Source: Pseudomonas protegens CHA0 (GTDB lineage Bacteria > Pseudomonadota > Gammaproteobacteria > Pseudomonadales > Pseudomonadaceae). From it: a stretch of DNA of 64,000 bases. Location: NCBI RefSeq assembly GCF_000397205.1, contig NC_021237.1, forward strand, positions 2,171,001-2,235,000. Reading direction: 5' to 3'. The translations under genes and the position numbers were made by a program. Shown here piece by piece: positions 8,942 through 18,024 of this stretch (position 1 is its first letter; each line of letters begins with the position of its first letter). A model generated the notes under the pieces. It had not been told where the DNA came from and searched no databases. It saw only the letters and a list, made by a program, of their open reading frames with translations.

Positions 8942-9952
8942 TTAAAATGGTTGCCAGCTTTCGTCAGGCATAAGCCAGAAAGCATCATCAATCGCTGAAA
9001 ATACTGGATGGGAGTCAAATGCTTCTTTTGGATTCAGAGCAGTCAAATTGCCTTTGGCGATGTCTTCGCGTACGAAGAAAGCATTGAAGCAGCAGGTTCC
9101 CACTGCGCAGAGTTCGTAGCCCTTTGGCTTCAGAAGGGTCGTCCAGGCGGTCAGGCTTGCTGCCCCTGATTGCTGCCATCTACGGTTGAATTGCTCTCGG
9201 TCACGCTGGACGACGCTGTGCCGTTCGCGAAAGCGCTTTTCAAACTCTACGACAATTACGCGAGGTCTGATGTCACGCAGGTTTTCCATGACTGCGAAGT
9301 CACCGCCATCGATGTCGATGATGAAGAGGTCGGGTTCCGGTTCCGGGTTGTTTGCCATAAGCAGGCCGTTGATATTTTCCGGGCTAATGGCTTGCTGAAC
9401 GATCTTCGGCGAGTAGTATTCGGTTTCGCCCTCTCGAGTCCAATGGTAATGCCGCGTCGAAGCTGTGCGCGCGAAAAAGTAACGCATTCTGCTGCACTCA
9501 GTTGCATCGAGTTCAAAAATTGTTCCATGCCAGCCATGATTGACCAGCAAATTTGTCGACAGGTTTTCCGGAATCCCCACATCAGAATCGCTGCAGTTGC
9601 TGCCAATTTCGATGACATAGCGATTGGTGCAGCCAATATGTGTGAATAAGCGCAACAAGATTCCGTCTTCATCATTTTGCGAAAACGCACGAAACCCGCT
9701 TTCCACCAAGTCTGAAGGCTCAAGCACTCTTGGGGAGTTATGTTTCCACGTATGCATCAAGTGCTTTTGTTGGGCTGCGTCAGCATTGCTGACGAAATTG
9801 CGACGTAGTAGGGGGTTAAAACTTCCTACGTCCTCAGTCGAAAGGCCTTTGTTCAGAAGAATCGTTTCAAAGTGAATCTGACGCTCGCTCAAAGCCTTCA
9901 ATTCTTGCAGGGCTTCTGCGAGCTGTTGGGACAGTGTATTGAGATCAGACAT
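8942..9952 (-). CDS. FkbM-related SAM methyltransferase-like protein
   Basis: About 336 residues. The first 35 residues (MSDLNTLSQQLAEALQELKA) look like a coiled coil. The catalytic-type core carries a Rossmann motif YVIEIGSNCSDSD, then GWHGTIFELDATE, LFIIDIDGGDFAVMENL and RPRVIVVEFEKRF, the order found in FkbM-type methyltransferases. The start is the ATG at 9952, which overlaps the last eight bases of wzt; the longer frame from 10060 has no ribosome site and would overlap wzt by over 100 bases. Coupling to wzt suggests methylation of the chain, perhaps its non-reducing end. The transfer reaction itself is inferred. Confidence 0.72.
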   Translation of the reverse strand: MSDLNTLSQQLAEALQELKALSERQIHFETILLNKGLSTEDVGSFNPLLRRNFVSNADAAQQKHLMHTWKHNSPRVLEPSDLVESGFRAFSQNDEDGILLRLFTHIGCTNRYVIEIGSNCSDSDVGIPENLSTNLLVNHGWHGTIFELDATECSRMRYFFARTASTRHYHWTREGETEYYSPKIVQQAISPENINGLLMANNPEPEPDLFIIDIDGGDFAVMENLRDIRPRVIVVEFEKRFRERHSVVQRDREQFNRRWQQSGAASLTAWTTLLKPKGYELCAVGTCCFNAFFVREDIAKGNLTALNPKEAFDSHPVFSAIDDAFWLMPDESWQPF

Positions 9953-11288
9953 TTTGTTTTTCTTCCAATAAATCCACTGAGACAACCGGGTGCATATTGA
10001 AAATCCCGCCATAGAACGCTGCCAGCGGCGATTCTGTAACCTGCAGCTGTTCAACGTCATGCATTAGCAAGCTGTACTCTTCAAATTCGCTTCTAGAGAA
10101 ACCTTTATTTGCAACACCCACCGAAAATGAATATTGACCCGCCTTTAGATTCAGATTGAGGTTGAATCTTACGAGGACCTGGGCGCCTTCTTCGCATGGC
10201 GCTTCGGGCATTTGCAAGGCAAAAGTGCTGGTCTCAAATATCGAGCGTCCCAAACGGTCCCTGACTATAAGGCCATAGGCAGGGCGCTCGAAGTCCTTGT
10301 TCAGTTTAACCACGTATCGAACGGTTAACTGAGTTTCGCTTTCAATGTGGGTGACAGGCTGGTTTTCGGCGTTCAGGAGGGCGAAGTCGATAAGTTCGGC
10401 GTCGCCGTTGGTCGTGATGGTTGTAGCTTTTGTCCACGCCTTGGGGCGCTCAATCGCTTCGAGGCTCTCAGTTGCAGGAGCAATGCTCTGATCGATAGAT
10501 ACCTCGCCGCTACTCATGTCGGTTTTTTTGGCGACCAACCCTTGATACAAATCGATCACGTCTCGAGGTGCACCAAAACTGAGTGTTCGGCCATGGCTCA
10601 GTAGCAAAGCCTTGTTGCAAATGTGTTTGACCGTGTTGGCATCATGGGACACGAACAGTAACGTCCCCCCGCGTGCGCGAAAGCTTTCCAGGCGTTGGAA
10701 ACACTTTTGCTGAAAGTAGGCATCGCCTACCGCCAACGCCTCATCAATAATCAAAATGTCGGGCTCGAACGCCGTCGAAACGGCGAAGGCGACACGCATT
10801 TGCATGCCACTGGAATACGATGAAACGGCTTGTTCGAAGTGCTCGCCAATATCAGCAAACGCCTCTATGTCGGGTATTTTTGCTTCGATTTCACGACGGC
10901 TGAAGCCCAGTAGTGCTCCGTTCATATAAACATTTTCGCGGCCGCTGAACTCAGGATTGAAGCCTGACCCCAGTTCAAGTAAAGCAGCTACACGACCGTT
11001 GATGCTCACCTTACCTGTAGTGGGGGTGAGGGTGCCGGTGATGATTTGCAAGAGAGTGCTTTTACCGCTGCCGTTCAGTCCGACGATTGCACAGGACTCG
11101 CCTTTGCGAACTTCAAGGAAAATTTCGCGAAGAGCCCAGAATTCCTTGAAGTAGTTACGACTTGGCCTGCGGAGCAGGCGACGCAACCTCGGGTAAACGA
11201 ATTGCTTGAGTTGATCACGAGGGTGTTCGAATATTTCGAATCGCTTGGAAACGGCTTCCACACGAATTGCGAATTCATTAGAGGACAT
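9945..11288 (-). CDS. wzt: O-polysaccharide ABC exporter, ATPase with C-terminal carbohydrate-binding domain
   Basis: 447 residues. The N-terminal ATPase shows Walker A GLNGSGKST (70-78), signature SSGMQMR (from 159) and Walker B LIIDEALAVGD (179-189). Residues from about 285 to the end form a beta-rich extension of the Wzt-C type, which in E. coli O8/O9a binds the modified end of the finished chain. The start is ATG at 11288, with AAAAGGA upstream and an 11-base overlap with wzm; the frame extends to 11339 without support. It works with Wzm at the inner membrane to export undecaprenyl-linked O-polysaccharide. The long C-domain predicts that export requires a terminal modification, for which the next gene is a candidate. 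Confidence 0.92.
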   Translation of the reverse strand: MSSNEFAIRVEAVSKRFEIFEHPRDQLKQFVYPRLRRLLRRPSRNYFKEFWALREIFLEVRKGESCAIVGLNGSGKSTLLQIITGTLTPTTGKVSINGRVAALLELGSGFNPEFSGRENVYMNGALLGFSRREIEAKIPDIEAFADIGEHFEQAVSSYSSGMQMRVAFAVSTAFEPDILIIDEALAVGDAYFQQKCFQRLESFRARGGTLLFVSHDANTVKHICNKALLLSHGRTLSFGAPRDVIDLYQGLVAKKTDMSSGEVSIDQSIAPATESLEAIERPKAWTKATTITTNGDAELIDFALLNAENQPVTHIESETQLTVRYVVKLNKDFERPAYGLIVRDRLGRSIFETSTFALQMPEAPCEEGAQVLVRFNLNLNLKAGQYSFSVGVANKGFSRSEFEEYSLLMHDVEQLQVTESPLAAFYGGIFNMHPVVSVDLLEEKQNV

Positions 11289-12108
11289 TCGCGAATCCTT
11301 TTCTGGTCTTCTGGAACCAGCCATATCCCGCCCAAGCAAAGCTCAAGGCCACAACAGCATAAACTGCCAGGCCAGCGAAGTTAGGCATTGAACCACTGAT
11401 TAGTATCGCTCGGGCTTGCTCGATAATGAAGGTGAGGGGATTGAGCATCAGCCAAGGTTGGATTTCGACGGGTAGAGCGGAAATGGGGTAAAAAACCGGA
11501 GAGGCGAACAGCAGCAAGGTCATAAGCAGACCAATGGGGTGGGCGACATCGCGTAAATACACCCCAAGCGATGCAAGTATCCAGGCCAGGCCTAAAGACA
11601 GCACGATCAGCGGTGCTATCACCAGTGGCAGAAAAACGACTGTCCAGGGGATGGTGCCGTGAACCAGAAGTTGTGCGACCAACAATACGCCAATACTGAC
11701 CAACGCGTGGAAGAAGGAGGTGCCCATGGCAATGATAGGGAGAATCTCCAGAGGGAAGACCACCTTCTTTACGTAACTTACGTTGCTCAAAATTAGCGTG
11801 GGGGCCCGAGTCAATGTCTCGGCAAACAAGCTGTGAACGATCATTCCGGTGAATAGCAGAATCGCAAACTCACCTTTGCTGCCAGGCTCGCCAGTTCCCC
11901 AGCGAGCCTTGAACACGACTGAAAAGACCAGCGTGTAAATCACCAGCAACAGTATCGGGTTCGCGAATGACCACAGAATACCCATCATCGAACCTTTGTA
12001 TCGTCCGATGACATCCCGTTTGGTCATTTGCTGGATCAGGTGCCAGTTTGACCAAACGCTTTTGATCAGTGACAACAGCGAGACGGGGGCGGGTGAGTGC
12101 GGGTTCAT
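11278..12108 (-). CDS. wzm: O-polysaccharide ABC exporter, permease
   Basis: This 276-residue ABC-2 type inner-membrane permease has about six hydrophobic segments and begins after a short cytoplasmic stretch containing MTKRDVIGRYKGSMMGILWS, the usual motif before TM1 of Wzm/KpsM/TagG proteins. It forms the export channel with Wzt. Its ATG overlaps the stop of the upstream glycosyltransferase gene (ATGA at 12105-12108) and its end overlaps wzt, so the three genes are translationally coupled. It shows that this O-polysaccharide is made by the ABC-transporter pathway, not by Wzx/Wzy. Confidence 0.93.
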   Translation of the reverse strand: MNPHSPAPVSLLSLIKSVWSNWHLIQQMTKRDVIGRYKGSMMGILWSFANPILLLVIYTLVFSVVFKARWGTGEPGSKGEFAILLFTGMIVHSLFAETLTRAPTLILSNVSYVKKVVFPLEILPIIAMGTSFFHALVSIGVLLVAQLLVHGTIPWTVVFLPLVIAPLIVLSLGLAWILASLGVYLRDVAHPIGLLMTLLLFASPVFYPISALPVEIQPWLMLNPLTFIIEQARAILISGSMPNFAGLAVYAVVALSFAWAGYGWFQKTRKGFANVL

Positions 12109-14048
12109 CTCAGCTTCCGCTTCAGTATTTCAAAGCGAGCCCTGAAGCCTTGGGTCTTGATCGCCTGGATCTGAGCCTTGACCCATGCCTTGTTAAGGAA
12201 CAGCCGGGCGATGTGCTGCCGCGGCGACTCTACGACGACAGGGGCGGGTACTTCAGGCATGTAGAACCCTGCCGAAACCTTAAGTACTCCAGGATTGAAA
12301 TCCTTGATTAGTTCGGTTTCGGCGGCCTCATCCCAAGTTCTTTCGGGGAACGACTGACGGATATCCAATGTGACGGTAGCAGGCAGCAGGTGCTTGATTT
12401 TACCGCTGATCATTGCCGCCAGTGGCCGCCCGTCAAGATAATGGAGTGCGATACCCAGGTCGGCAGGGAGCGACGCAGTCCTGAAAATGAAGCGGCCATA
12501 TCCGGGTGGGCCGGCAGCGTCCACATGACCAAAGTCGATCAACTCGTGAACGGTATGCACGGGCGAGTGACCATCGTCCATGATCACCGCGGTTGCCGCG
12601 CAGTTCACTTGATCGTCGCGTTGCAAGGCGCCAGCTAGAACGGTCAGGTGGTTGAAGAACAGCTTTTCATTCGGTGCGACAAATATGATCGCGTCGGATT
12701 CCGCTGCGTCGTTTACCAGTTCCTGAAGAATTTCTCCTAGCGGACGTTTGCTCTTGATTCCAGGATGAATGCCGTACCTGTAGGCTTCAACTTCCTTTAT
12801 CTGAATCGGGATAGGCGAGGCGCTGAGGATTCTTGAAATTTCCGGTTTCAGGCTGCCAGCGATTACCTTATCGATGACCAGCGTGGCGGTGAAGTTTCTG
12901 TAATCCTGATGGCGGACACTTTCGACGTGTGCTTTCAGAGCCGCAGTAGAGTACTCGGGCATCAAGAGGTTTAGGCTGATATGTGTTTTTTCGCCTTCGG
13001 TCCCAAGATGTCGTGTGACTAATTGTTGCTTGCGCTCCTTCAAGCCACTGTACAGTTCCTTCAAGCTGCCGATCAGCGAGTAATGGCCGTTGAAGATAGC
13101 CTGTGCCTTTTTGATCTTGGCCATGGCCTCTTCGGGATTGCTTTTTATCCAGCTGAGGTGGGCTGTGATATCGCCGTAGATCTGCTCCATCGGAGACCGG
13201 CTGTCGATATAAAGAAGTGAATCGCCAAAGAATTTTTGCGCGAAAGGATTCTCGTCGCAGATGACAAGGGTGCCAGCAGCAATGGTTTCGAACAGACGGT
13301 TCGACATCATTTCCGAGTCGCGGTGGGCCTGGGAGGACAGTACCAGTGCCGCCCCCGCTTTGGCGATCTCGTTGATCATGGAGTTTCCGTCGAACGGAAT
13401 CTCTCGAACGTAGCTCTGATAACCTTCCCAGACACGTACGCCCTGAAAAATAGTTGGGCCGTAGATTTTCAGCAGACCGGTAGGGTCGAGTCGCTTGAGC
13501 ACTTCCTGCTGGCGCGATTGACGACTGCTGACGATCGCTTCCCAGTTAATACCGGCGTAGAACAGTTTGCCGTCACCCAACGAAGGTTCATGTACGATCT
13601 GGGGGGTGGAGTGGTACAGCTTGAAGTGTGCGGGTAAGTGCGTCGTAGCGCCACGTACCATTCGGGCCACATGGTCATCGGCGGCAATGGAGCTGCAACT
13701 GAGGAAGTCATCGTGCGTGGTCAGGTTGCGCGAGCAACGTTGATAGCCCCACTCATGGTAGAACTTCAGCGGGTTCCAGAGTGCGACAAAGGAAAATGCG
13801 TCGTAGCGCTTTGGGGTGTCGTAGTGGAGGTGAATCACAAAATCGACATTCGCCTTGGACGCTTTTATGTCCGGAGCGGAGACGAAGCCGCCATCGGCGA
13901 GGATTTCAACGCATTCAACCCCAATGGCTTTGGCTGCCAGCTTCAGACGTGCGATGCACTCATCTTCTGCGGTTTTAATACCTGGCCAAAGTTTTACAAC
14001 TCCGAAGCGACCAAATAAACCCTCGGGCAGAGGGAAATCATTGTTCAT
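12105..14048 (-). CDS. Two-module glycosyltransferase
   Basis: 647 residues with two apparent transferase modules. Residues 1-340 resemble GT-B enzymes of the CgeB/GT1_4 type: a late glycine- and acid-rich donor region reads SNRLFETIAAGTLVICDENP and is followed by FFGDSLLYIDS. Residues 360-560 look like a GT-A (GT2-like) module, with LNLLMPEYSTAALKAHVESV followed by strands ending DAIIFVAPNEKLF; the usual DxD is not obvious, so this half may be degenerate. The C-terminus is basic (RFEILKRKLR) and may associate with the membrane. It precedes wzm in the fcl2-GT-wzm-wzt-methyltransferase unit. It may add two different residues or polymerise the chain. Confidence 0.68.
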   Translation of the reverse strand: MNNDFPLPEGLFGRFGVVKLWPGIKTAEDECIARLKLAAKAIGVECVEILADGGFVSAPDIKASKANVDFVIHLHYDTPKRYDAFSFVALWNPLKFYHEWGYQRCSRNLTTHDDFLSCSSIAADDHVARMVRGATTHLPAHFKLYHSTPQIVHEPSLGDGKLFYAGINWEAIVSSRQSRQQEVLKRLDPTGLLKIYGPTIFQGVRVWEGYQSYVREIPFDGNSMINEIAKAGAALVLSSQAHRDSEMMSNRLFETIAAGTLVICDENPFAQKFFGDSLLYIDSRSPMEQIYGDITAHLSWIKSNPEEAMAKIKKAQAIFNGHYSLIGSLKELYSGLKERKQQLVTRHLGTEGEKTHISLNLLMPEYSTAALKAHVESVRHQDYRNFTATLVIDKVIAGSLKPEISRILSASPIPIQIKEVEAYRYGIHPGIKSKRPLGEILQELVNDAAESDAIIFVAPNEKLFFNHLTVLAGALQRDDQVNCAATAVIMDDGHSPVHTVHELIDFGHVDAAGPPGYGRFIFRTASLPADLGIALHYLDGRPLAAMISGKIKHLLPATVTLDIRQSFPERTWDEAAETELIKDFNPGVLKVSAGFYMPEVPAPVVVESPRQHIARLFLNKAWVKAQIQAIKTQGFRARFEILKRKLR

Positions 14049-14105
14049 TACATTGGATCCAAATGTAGGAAATTAAAAGATGACGGTTCGCCTGCGGTGC
14101 TTGCA

Positions 14106-15107
14106 TCAGATGTCGATACGTGCGTCCGGGGTCGGCGACTCAAGCAAGTTCAAGAAGTCCTCGTAGGCGCTTTTGAGCCCTGTTTTTTCATCAATTTTAG
14201 GTTTCCATCCAAGCGCTCTAATCTTGCTGCTATCCAGTAGCTTGCGGATAGTGCCATTTGGTTTGTTCGTGTCGTAAACGATTTTTCCCTCATAGCCGAC
14301 GACCTCCGCAATCATCGCAGCAAGGTCGGCGATGGCGATATCGTGATTACAGCCGATGTTGTAGAGGTCGTCAGTGGTTGGCGCGAGCATTACGCACTTC
14401 ATTGCGTCGGCAAGGTCGTCAACATGCAGGAGCTCGCGTCGTGGAGTGCCATCGCCCCAAACGACGAACTCTTTCTGCTGCAGGACTTTGGCCGCATGCG
14501 TACGACGGAGAATTCCCGCAACGACATGGCTGTGTTGAGAGTGGTAGTTGTCGCCGGGGCCATAAAGATTTGGCGGGATAACGGAGACGAAGTCACAGCC
14601 ATATTGTTTGCGGTAGGCCCGGCACATTTCAATGCCAGCAATTTTGCTGACAGCGTACGCGCGGATACTATCTTCCAAAGGGCCCGTGAGTAGCGTCTCT
14701 TCGGTAATAGGTTGTGCTGCATTTTTGGGATAGGTGCAGTTGGTGGCGACAAAGAGTAATTTTTTGGTCCCGAACTTGTGAGCGCCAGAGATGACGTTCG
14801 TTTGAATCATCAAGTTGTCGTAAATGAACGATGCAGGCAGCGTTGCGTTGGCATGAATGCCGCCGACCTTGGCGCCGACATGAAAGATATAGTCCGGGCG
14901 GTGCTCTGCCATCCAATCGTATACAGCAGCCTGGTTGGTAAGATCCAAATCGGCCCTAGACGTCAGCAGTAGTTGGGCATCCTCGTCTTTAAAATTCCGG
15001 ACTACAGCAGAGCCAAGCATTCCTTTGTGCCCTGTAATCCAAACTTTTTTTCCGGCGAAGTGTGGTACGGAACCCTGTACTGATGCCTTGACGCTTGTTG
15101 CAGACAT
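14106..15107 (-). CDS. GDP-L-fucose synthase-like epimerase/reductase (copy 2, divergent)
   Basis: 333 residues of the Fcl/WcaG family with a 20-residue N-terminal extension. The NADPH motif is ITGHKGMLGS (24-33). YAVSK (Y151, K155) and H194 are kept. The active-site loop, however, reads ATNCTYP: T122 replaces the catalytic serine and N123 the second serine, with C124 conserved (copy 1 has GSSC). Threonine occurs at this position in other extended SDRs, so activity is likely, but product stereochemistry may differ. It heads the fcl2-GT-wzm-wzt-methyltransferase unit. It could make GDP-L-fucose redundantly or a different 6-deoxyhexose. Confidence 0.82.
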   Translation of the reverse strand: MSATSVKASVQGSVPHFAGKKVWITGHKGMLGSAVVRNFKDEDAQLLLTSRADLDLTNQAAVYDWMAEHRPDYIFHVGAKVGGIHANATLPASFIYDNLMIQTNVISGAHKFGTKKLLFVATNCTYPKNAAQPITEETLLTGPLEDSIRAYAVSKIAGIEMCRAYRKQYGCDFVSVIPPNLYGPGDNYHSQHSHVVAGILRRTHAAKVLQQKEFVVWGDGTPRRELLHVDDLADAMKCVMLAPTTDDLYNIGCNHDIAIADLAAMIAEVVGYEGKIVYDTNKPNGTIRKLLDSSKIRALGWKPKIDEKTGLKSAYEDFLNLLESPTPDARIDI

Positions 15108-15994
15108 TTGATCATCCTAATTATTTGGAAAGCTTCGCAAATTCACCTTCACCCTGCATCCGTTCGTCCTGCGCCGCCATCAAGGTAAGTTATCGGTACC
15201 CTGCGCAGCGTGCGGTCAAGCAAGCCTTTTTGCCCCACGTACAACACACTCATCTCAGAAGGGGAGCTCAGGTCGAAAGTCGCCTTTATTAATCCCGGCA
15301 CGGTAATTGCGCGCTCCGTTTTCTGTTGTCCACTCTGGTCGGAGGACTGTGGGTTTGTATCCTGTCAAAGTGCCATTCGGTAAACTTGGGTTGATGGCTA
15401 TTTGCCCACTTTGTATCGTTCACCAGCGACCTACTTTAATCAAAACCAAGACATTAGCTCATCTCGCGCTGCCTAGAGGGTCTGTATGGGGGAAGGGTAA
15501 CAGTGAGGTCGGTTGTGGCAACCGCCTCTTCCTGTAGCCCTTCTGCAGAGGTGCTGCGTTACATCGGCGATGTTACCACGTCGTATTTTTTTTTCCTCCC
15601 CGACAAGGGCATTGGCACATTTTGCCCACTGACGCGGCACTGGCCGCTGATCGGGTTGGGGTGAGTCCAGTGGACGCTGCATCGTAAACGTTAACCTTCT
15701 GACATTGCTCTGCTAAAGGCCATGTTTGTTCAGGTAAAGACACAGCCTGAGCCAGACAAGTTCAGATTGTCAGCGTCAAATATCAGGTCGTAGTCGCGCG
15801 ATGGATTTTCTTTGATCATGGGCGCGCCAGGTGTTCGTTGGGAGGTACCCCCACAGGTCTGCCCGAAACTGATGAGGCTCTCGATAGTCCGGGCTGGGCC
15901 TGCGGTAACGTGGTCAGATATCTCACACGAACATCCTGTTCGCCACTGGATACTTTTGCGATGACTAAAGTCGTATTGATAACGTATTGAGGCG
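15108..15994. other. Long intergenic region upstream of fcl2
   Basis: 887 bases without a convincing gene. Frames on both strands are short, lack ribosome sites and resemble nothing I know. The promoter of the fcl2-wzm-wzt unit should lie near its left end (15108-15300). The rest may be decayed coding sequence or the scar of a rearrangement between the O-chain and acyltransferase parts of the island. Confidence 0.5.
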
Positions 15995-17875
15995 TTAATT
16001 TACGATCAACGGTGTTATTTCCTTGGCGTATAGACCTGATCCTTCTGGTGTCAGGTGCACGATGTCATAGATCAGGGGTTTTTCATCGGGAGATGCCATT
16101 GGGCAGGACCCGTTAGGGCATACCGCTTTTGTCAGTGATACATAAGCAATACGGTTGTGATGAGAGACCACCTCACTGACGGCAGCCTCGGACCGTTGCA
16201 TGACCTCCCAATCAACATCATTTGACGAGTTGAAGTTGAACATCTTGCCTTTTATCCTTTCAATCATGATCAAGGGAACGCTGCGTTTGAAAAGTGGCGC
16301 TTCACCTATTACAACCACTTTAGTCAAGTTCAAGGTGTCTACTTTATCCAGCGTTCGATCTAAGGACGCCATGTATTCGGGCGATATCGGCCAGCCGGCA
16401 GTAATGATTAGAATATCGGGTCGAGCGGCCTCGATTTTTTTTAAGAATATTTCGTTTGCATTCTTGCAGTAAGGGCGTGCCGGCATATCCATGCCTAGAA
16501 TCGGAGCACATGCTGAGGCCGTTAACTGCCCAAGTGAGATGTTATGTTCGCCAAGTGTTTTACGTAGCCCCATATAGAGGTGTGCGGCATGACTGTCTCC
16601 CCAAAGAAGCGCCGTTTTATTTTTTCCAGAGGGCACACAACGTAGGAGGTCCGTTTTAGCGGGATCTTGATCCGGGTCTAGAAAACATTCCCCTGCTTGA
16701 TAATCCTTGGTTGGATTGTAGGACATCGTCGTAAGCACTTGATCGATTCGACTTTGGGAAGATGAGGGGAAGCCGTGTTTGTGTGAGACGAACCATCCTA
16801 TGGCTACCACTAGGCAAAGAGACATAGATGCGACTGACAAGATGTGTGCAGGCGTCCATTGCTTTTTTGCGTAACGGAAAGTTTGCTCAATCAGTTTGTA
16901 ATTTAACCAAGCTAAAAGAATGGCCATTGCAAAAATCACCAGTGCGGCGATCTCTTTGTCTGCATTAGGGAATGCGCGTTTGGCGAATACAATCAAAGGC
17001 CAGTGAACGAGATACAGGGAGTACGATATTTTTCCCACGAATACCATCGGTCGGGAGCCCAAGAGCATCGACATCCTGTCGCCTTGCTCGCCAGCCATGA
17101 TAATGAGCGCTGCGCCTAAGCACGGTAGGGCTGCGGCGATTCCAGGGAACGGGGTTTGACTATTGTAGAAGAATATTGGGTAAGCCAATCCGGCCATGCC
17201 CAGCGCAAACAGGCATAGCGAGATTATCGGAGGTTTTTTTAGGTGTAGCGCGGGAAGTGCAATCAAACTCCCGATAAGAAGCTCGAATGCACGAAACGGC
17301 AGAAGATAAAACGACGCGGTTGGGTTTGTAGAGAGTAATTGCTGCGAGAAAAACAACGATACAGCCAGCATGATAACGATGGTTGCGGGTATCAACCGTT
17401 TTGAAACTTTCGAAAGTCCCAGGATGATTAACGGGAAGAAGATATAGAATTGCTCCTCGATACCAAGTGACCAAAGGTGCAGAAGCGGAATCTCATCCGC
17501 GGAGGGCGAAAAATAATTGAGGGTGGCATAGAAGTAGATGTTTGCGGAGAAAAGCGCTGAGGCGATAGCGGATTTTGCGTAGTTTGCAAGTTCACTTGGA
17601 TACTGTAGGCAATAGGCGGCAATCGATGTTGTGACTATCACCGACAGAAAGGCAGGCAGGATCCGGCGTGCTCGTCTTACGTAGAAATTCGCGATGGAGA
17701 ATGAGTCGTTGCTAGTCTCTGCGTAGATGATCTTCGAAATAAGGTAGCCAGAAATCACGAAAAATATGTCGACCCCGACAAATCCGCCAGGAAGTAATCC
17801 GACATTCAAATGGAAAATCACCACACTCAGGACGGCTATCGCCCGGAGTCCATCAATATCTGAACGGTACTTCAT
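15995..17875 (-). CDS. OafA/YrhL-type O-acyltransferase with SGNH domain
   Basis: 626 residues. Residues 1-340 are an acyltransferase-3 membrane domain: it begins YRSDIDGLRAIAVLSVVIFH with the conserved H22 and has about ten TM segments, RRARRILPA and WSLGIEEQFY. Residues 400-626 form a periplasmic SGNH hydrolase-like domain with GDSHAAH (GDS 426-428) and D604-x-x-H607. This fusion is typical of O-antigen and lipooligosaccharide O-acetyltransferases: the membrane part moves acetyl groups and the SGNH part attaches them to periplasmic sugar. It sits alone between two non-coding stretches and next to an IS relic, so it may have been acquired separately. The acyl group and target sugar are unknown. 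Confidence 0.88.
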   Translation of the reverse strand: MKYRSDIDGLRAIAVLSVVIFHLNVGLLPGGFVGVDIFFVISGYLISKIIYAETSNDSFSIANFYVRRARRILPAFLSVIVTTSIAAYCLQYPSELANYAKSAIASALFSANIYFYATLNYFSPSADEIPLLHLWSLGIEEQFYIFFPLIILGLSKVSKRLIPATIVIMLAVSLFFSQQLLSTNPTASFYLLPFRAFELLIGSLIALPALHLKKPPIISLCLFALGMAGLAYPIFFYNSQTPFPGIAAALPCLGAALIIMAGEQGDRMSMLLGSRPMVFVGKISYSLYLVHWPLIVFAKRAFPNADKEIAALVIFAMAILLAWLNYKLIEQTFRYAKKQWTPAHILSVASMSLCLVVAIGWFVSHKHGFPSSSQSRIDQVLTTMSYNPTKDYQAGECFLDPDQDPAKTDLLRCVPSGKNKTALLWGDSHAAHLYMGLRKTLGEHNISLGQLTASACAPILGMDMPARPYCKNANEIFLKKIEAARPDILIITAGWPISPEYMASLDRTLDKVDTLNLTKVVVIGEAPLFKRSVPLIMIERIKGKMFNFNSSNDVDWEVMQRSEAAVSEVVSHHNRIAYVSLTKAVCPNGSCPMASPDEKPLIYDIVHLTPEGSGLYAKEITPLIVN

Positions 17876-18024
17876 GTCTTGGAAAAATCCTTGTGGTTAC
17901 TCAGTTTATGGGGGGGATTCTAACCGTGAAAATGACTTTTTTGATCTGTTTTTCGTTCCGGATTCGGAATTAGGATGGATTAACCAAATTCTGCACGGAG
18001 TAGTTTTCGCCACAAAAAATGATG

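Noticed and set aside
9953..10060. N-terminal extension of the methyltransferase-like protein
   Set aside because: It overlaps wzt by over 100 bases without a ribosome site; the ATG at 9952 is standard for a coupled gene.
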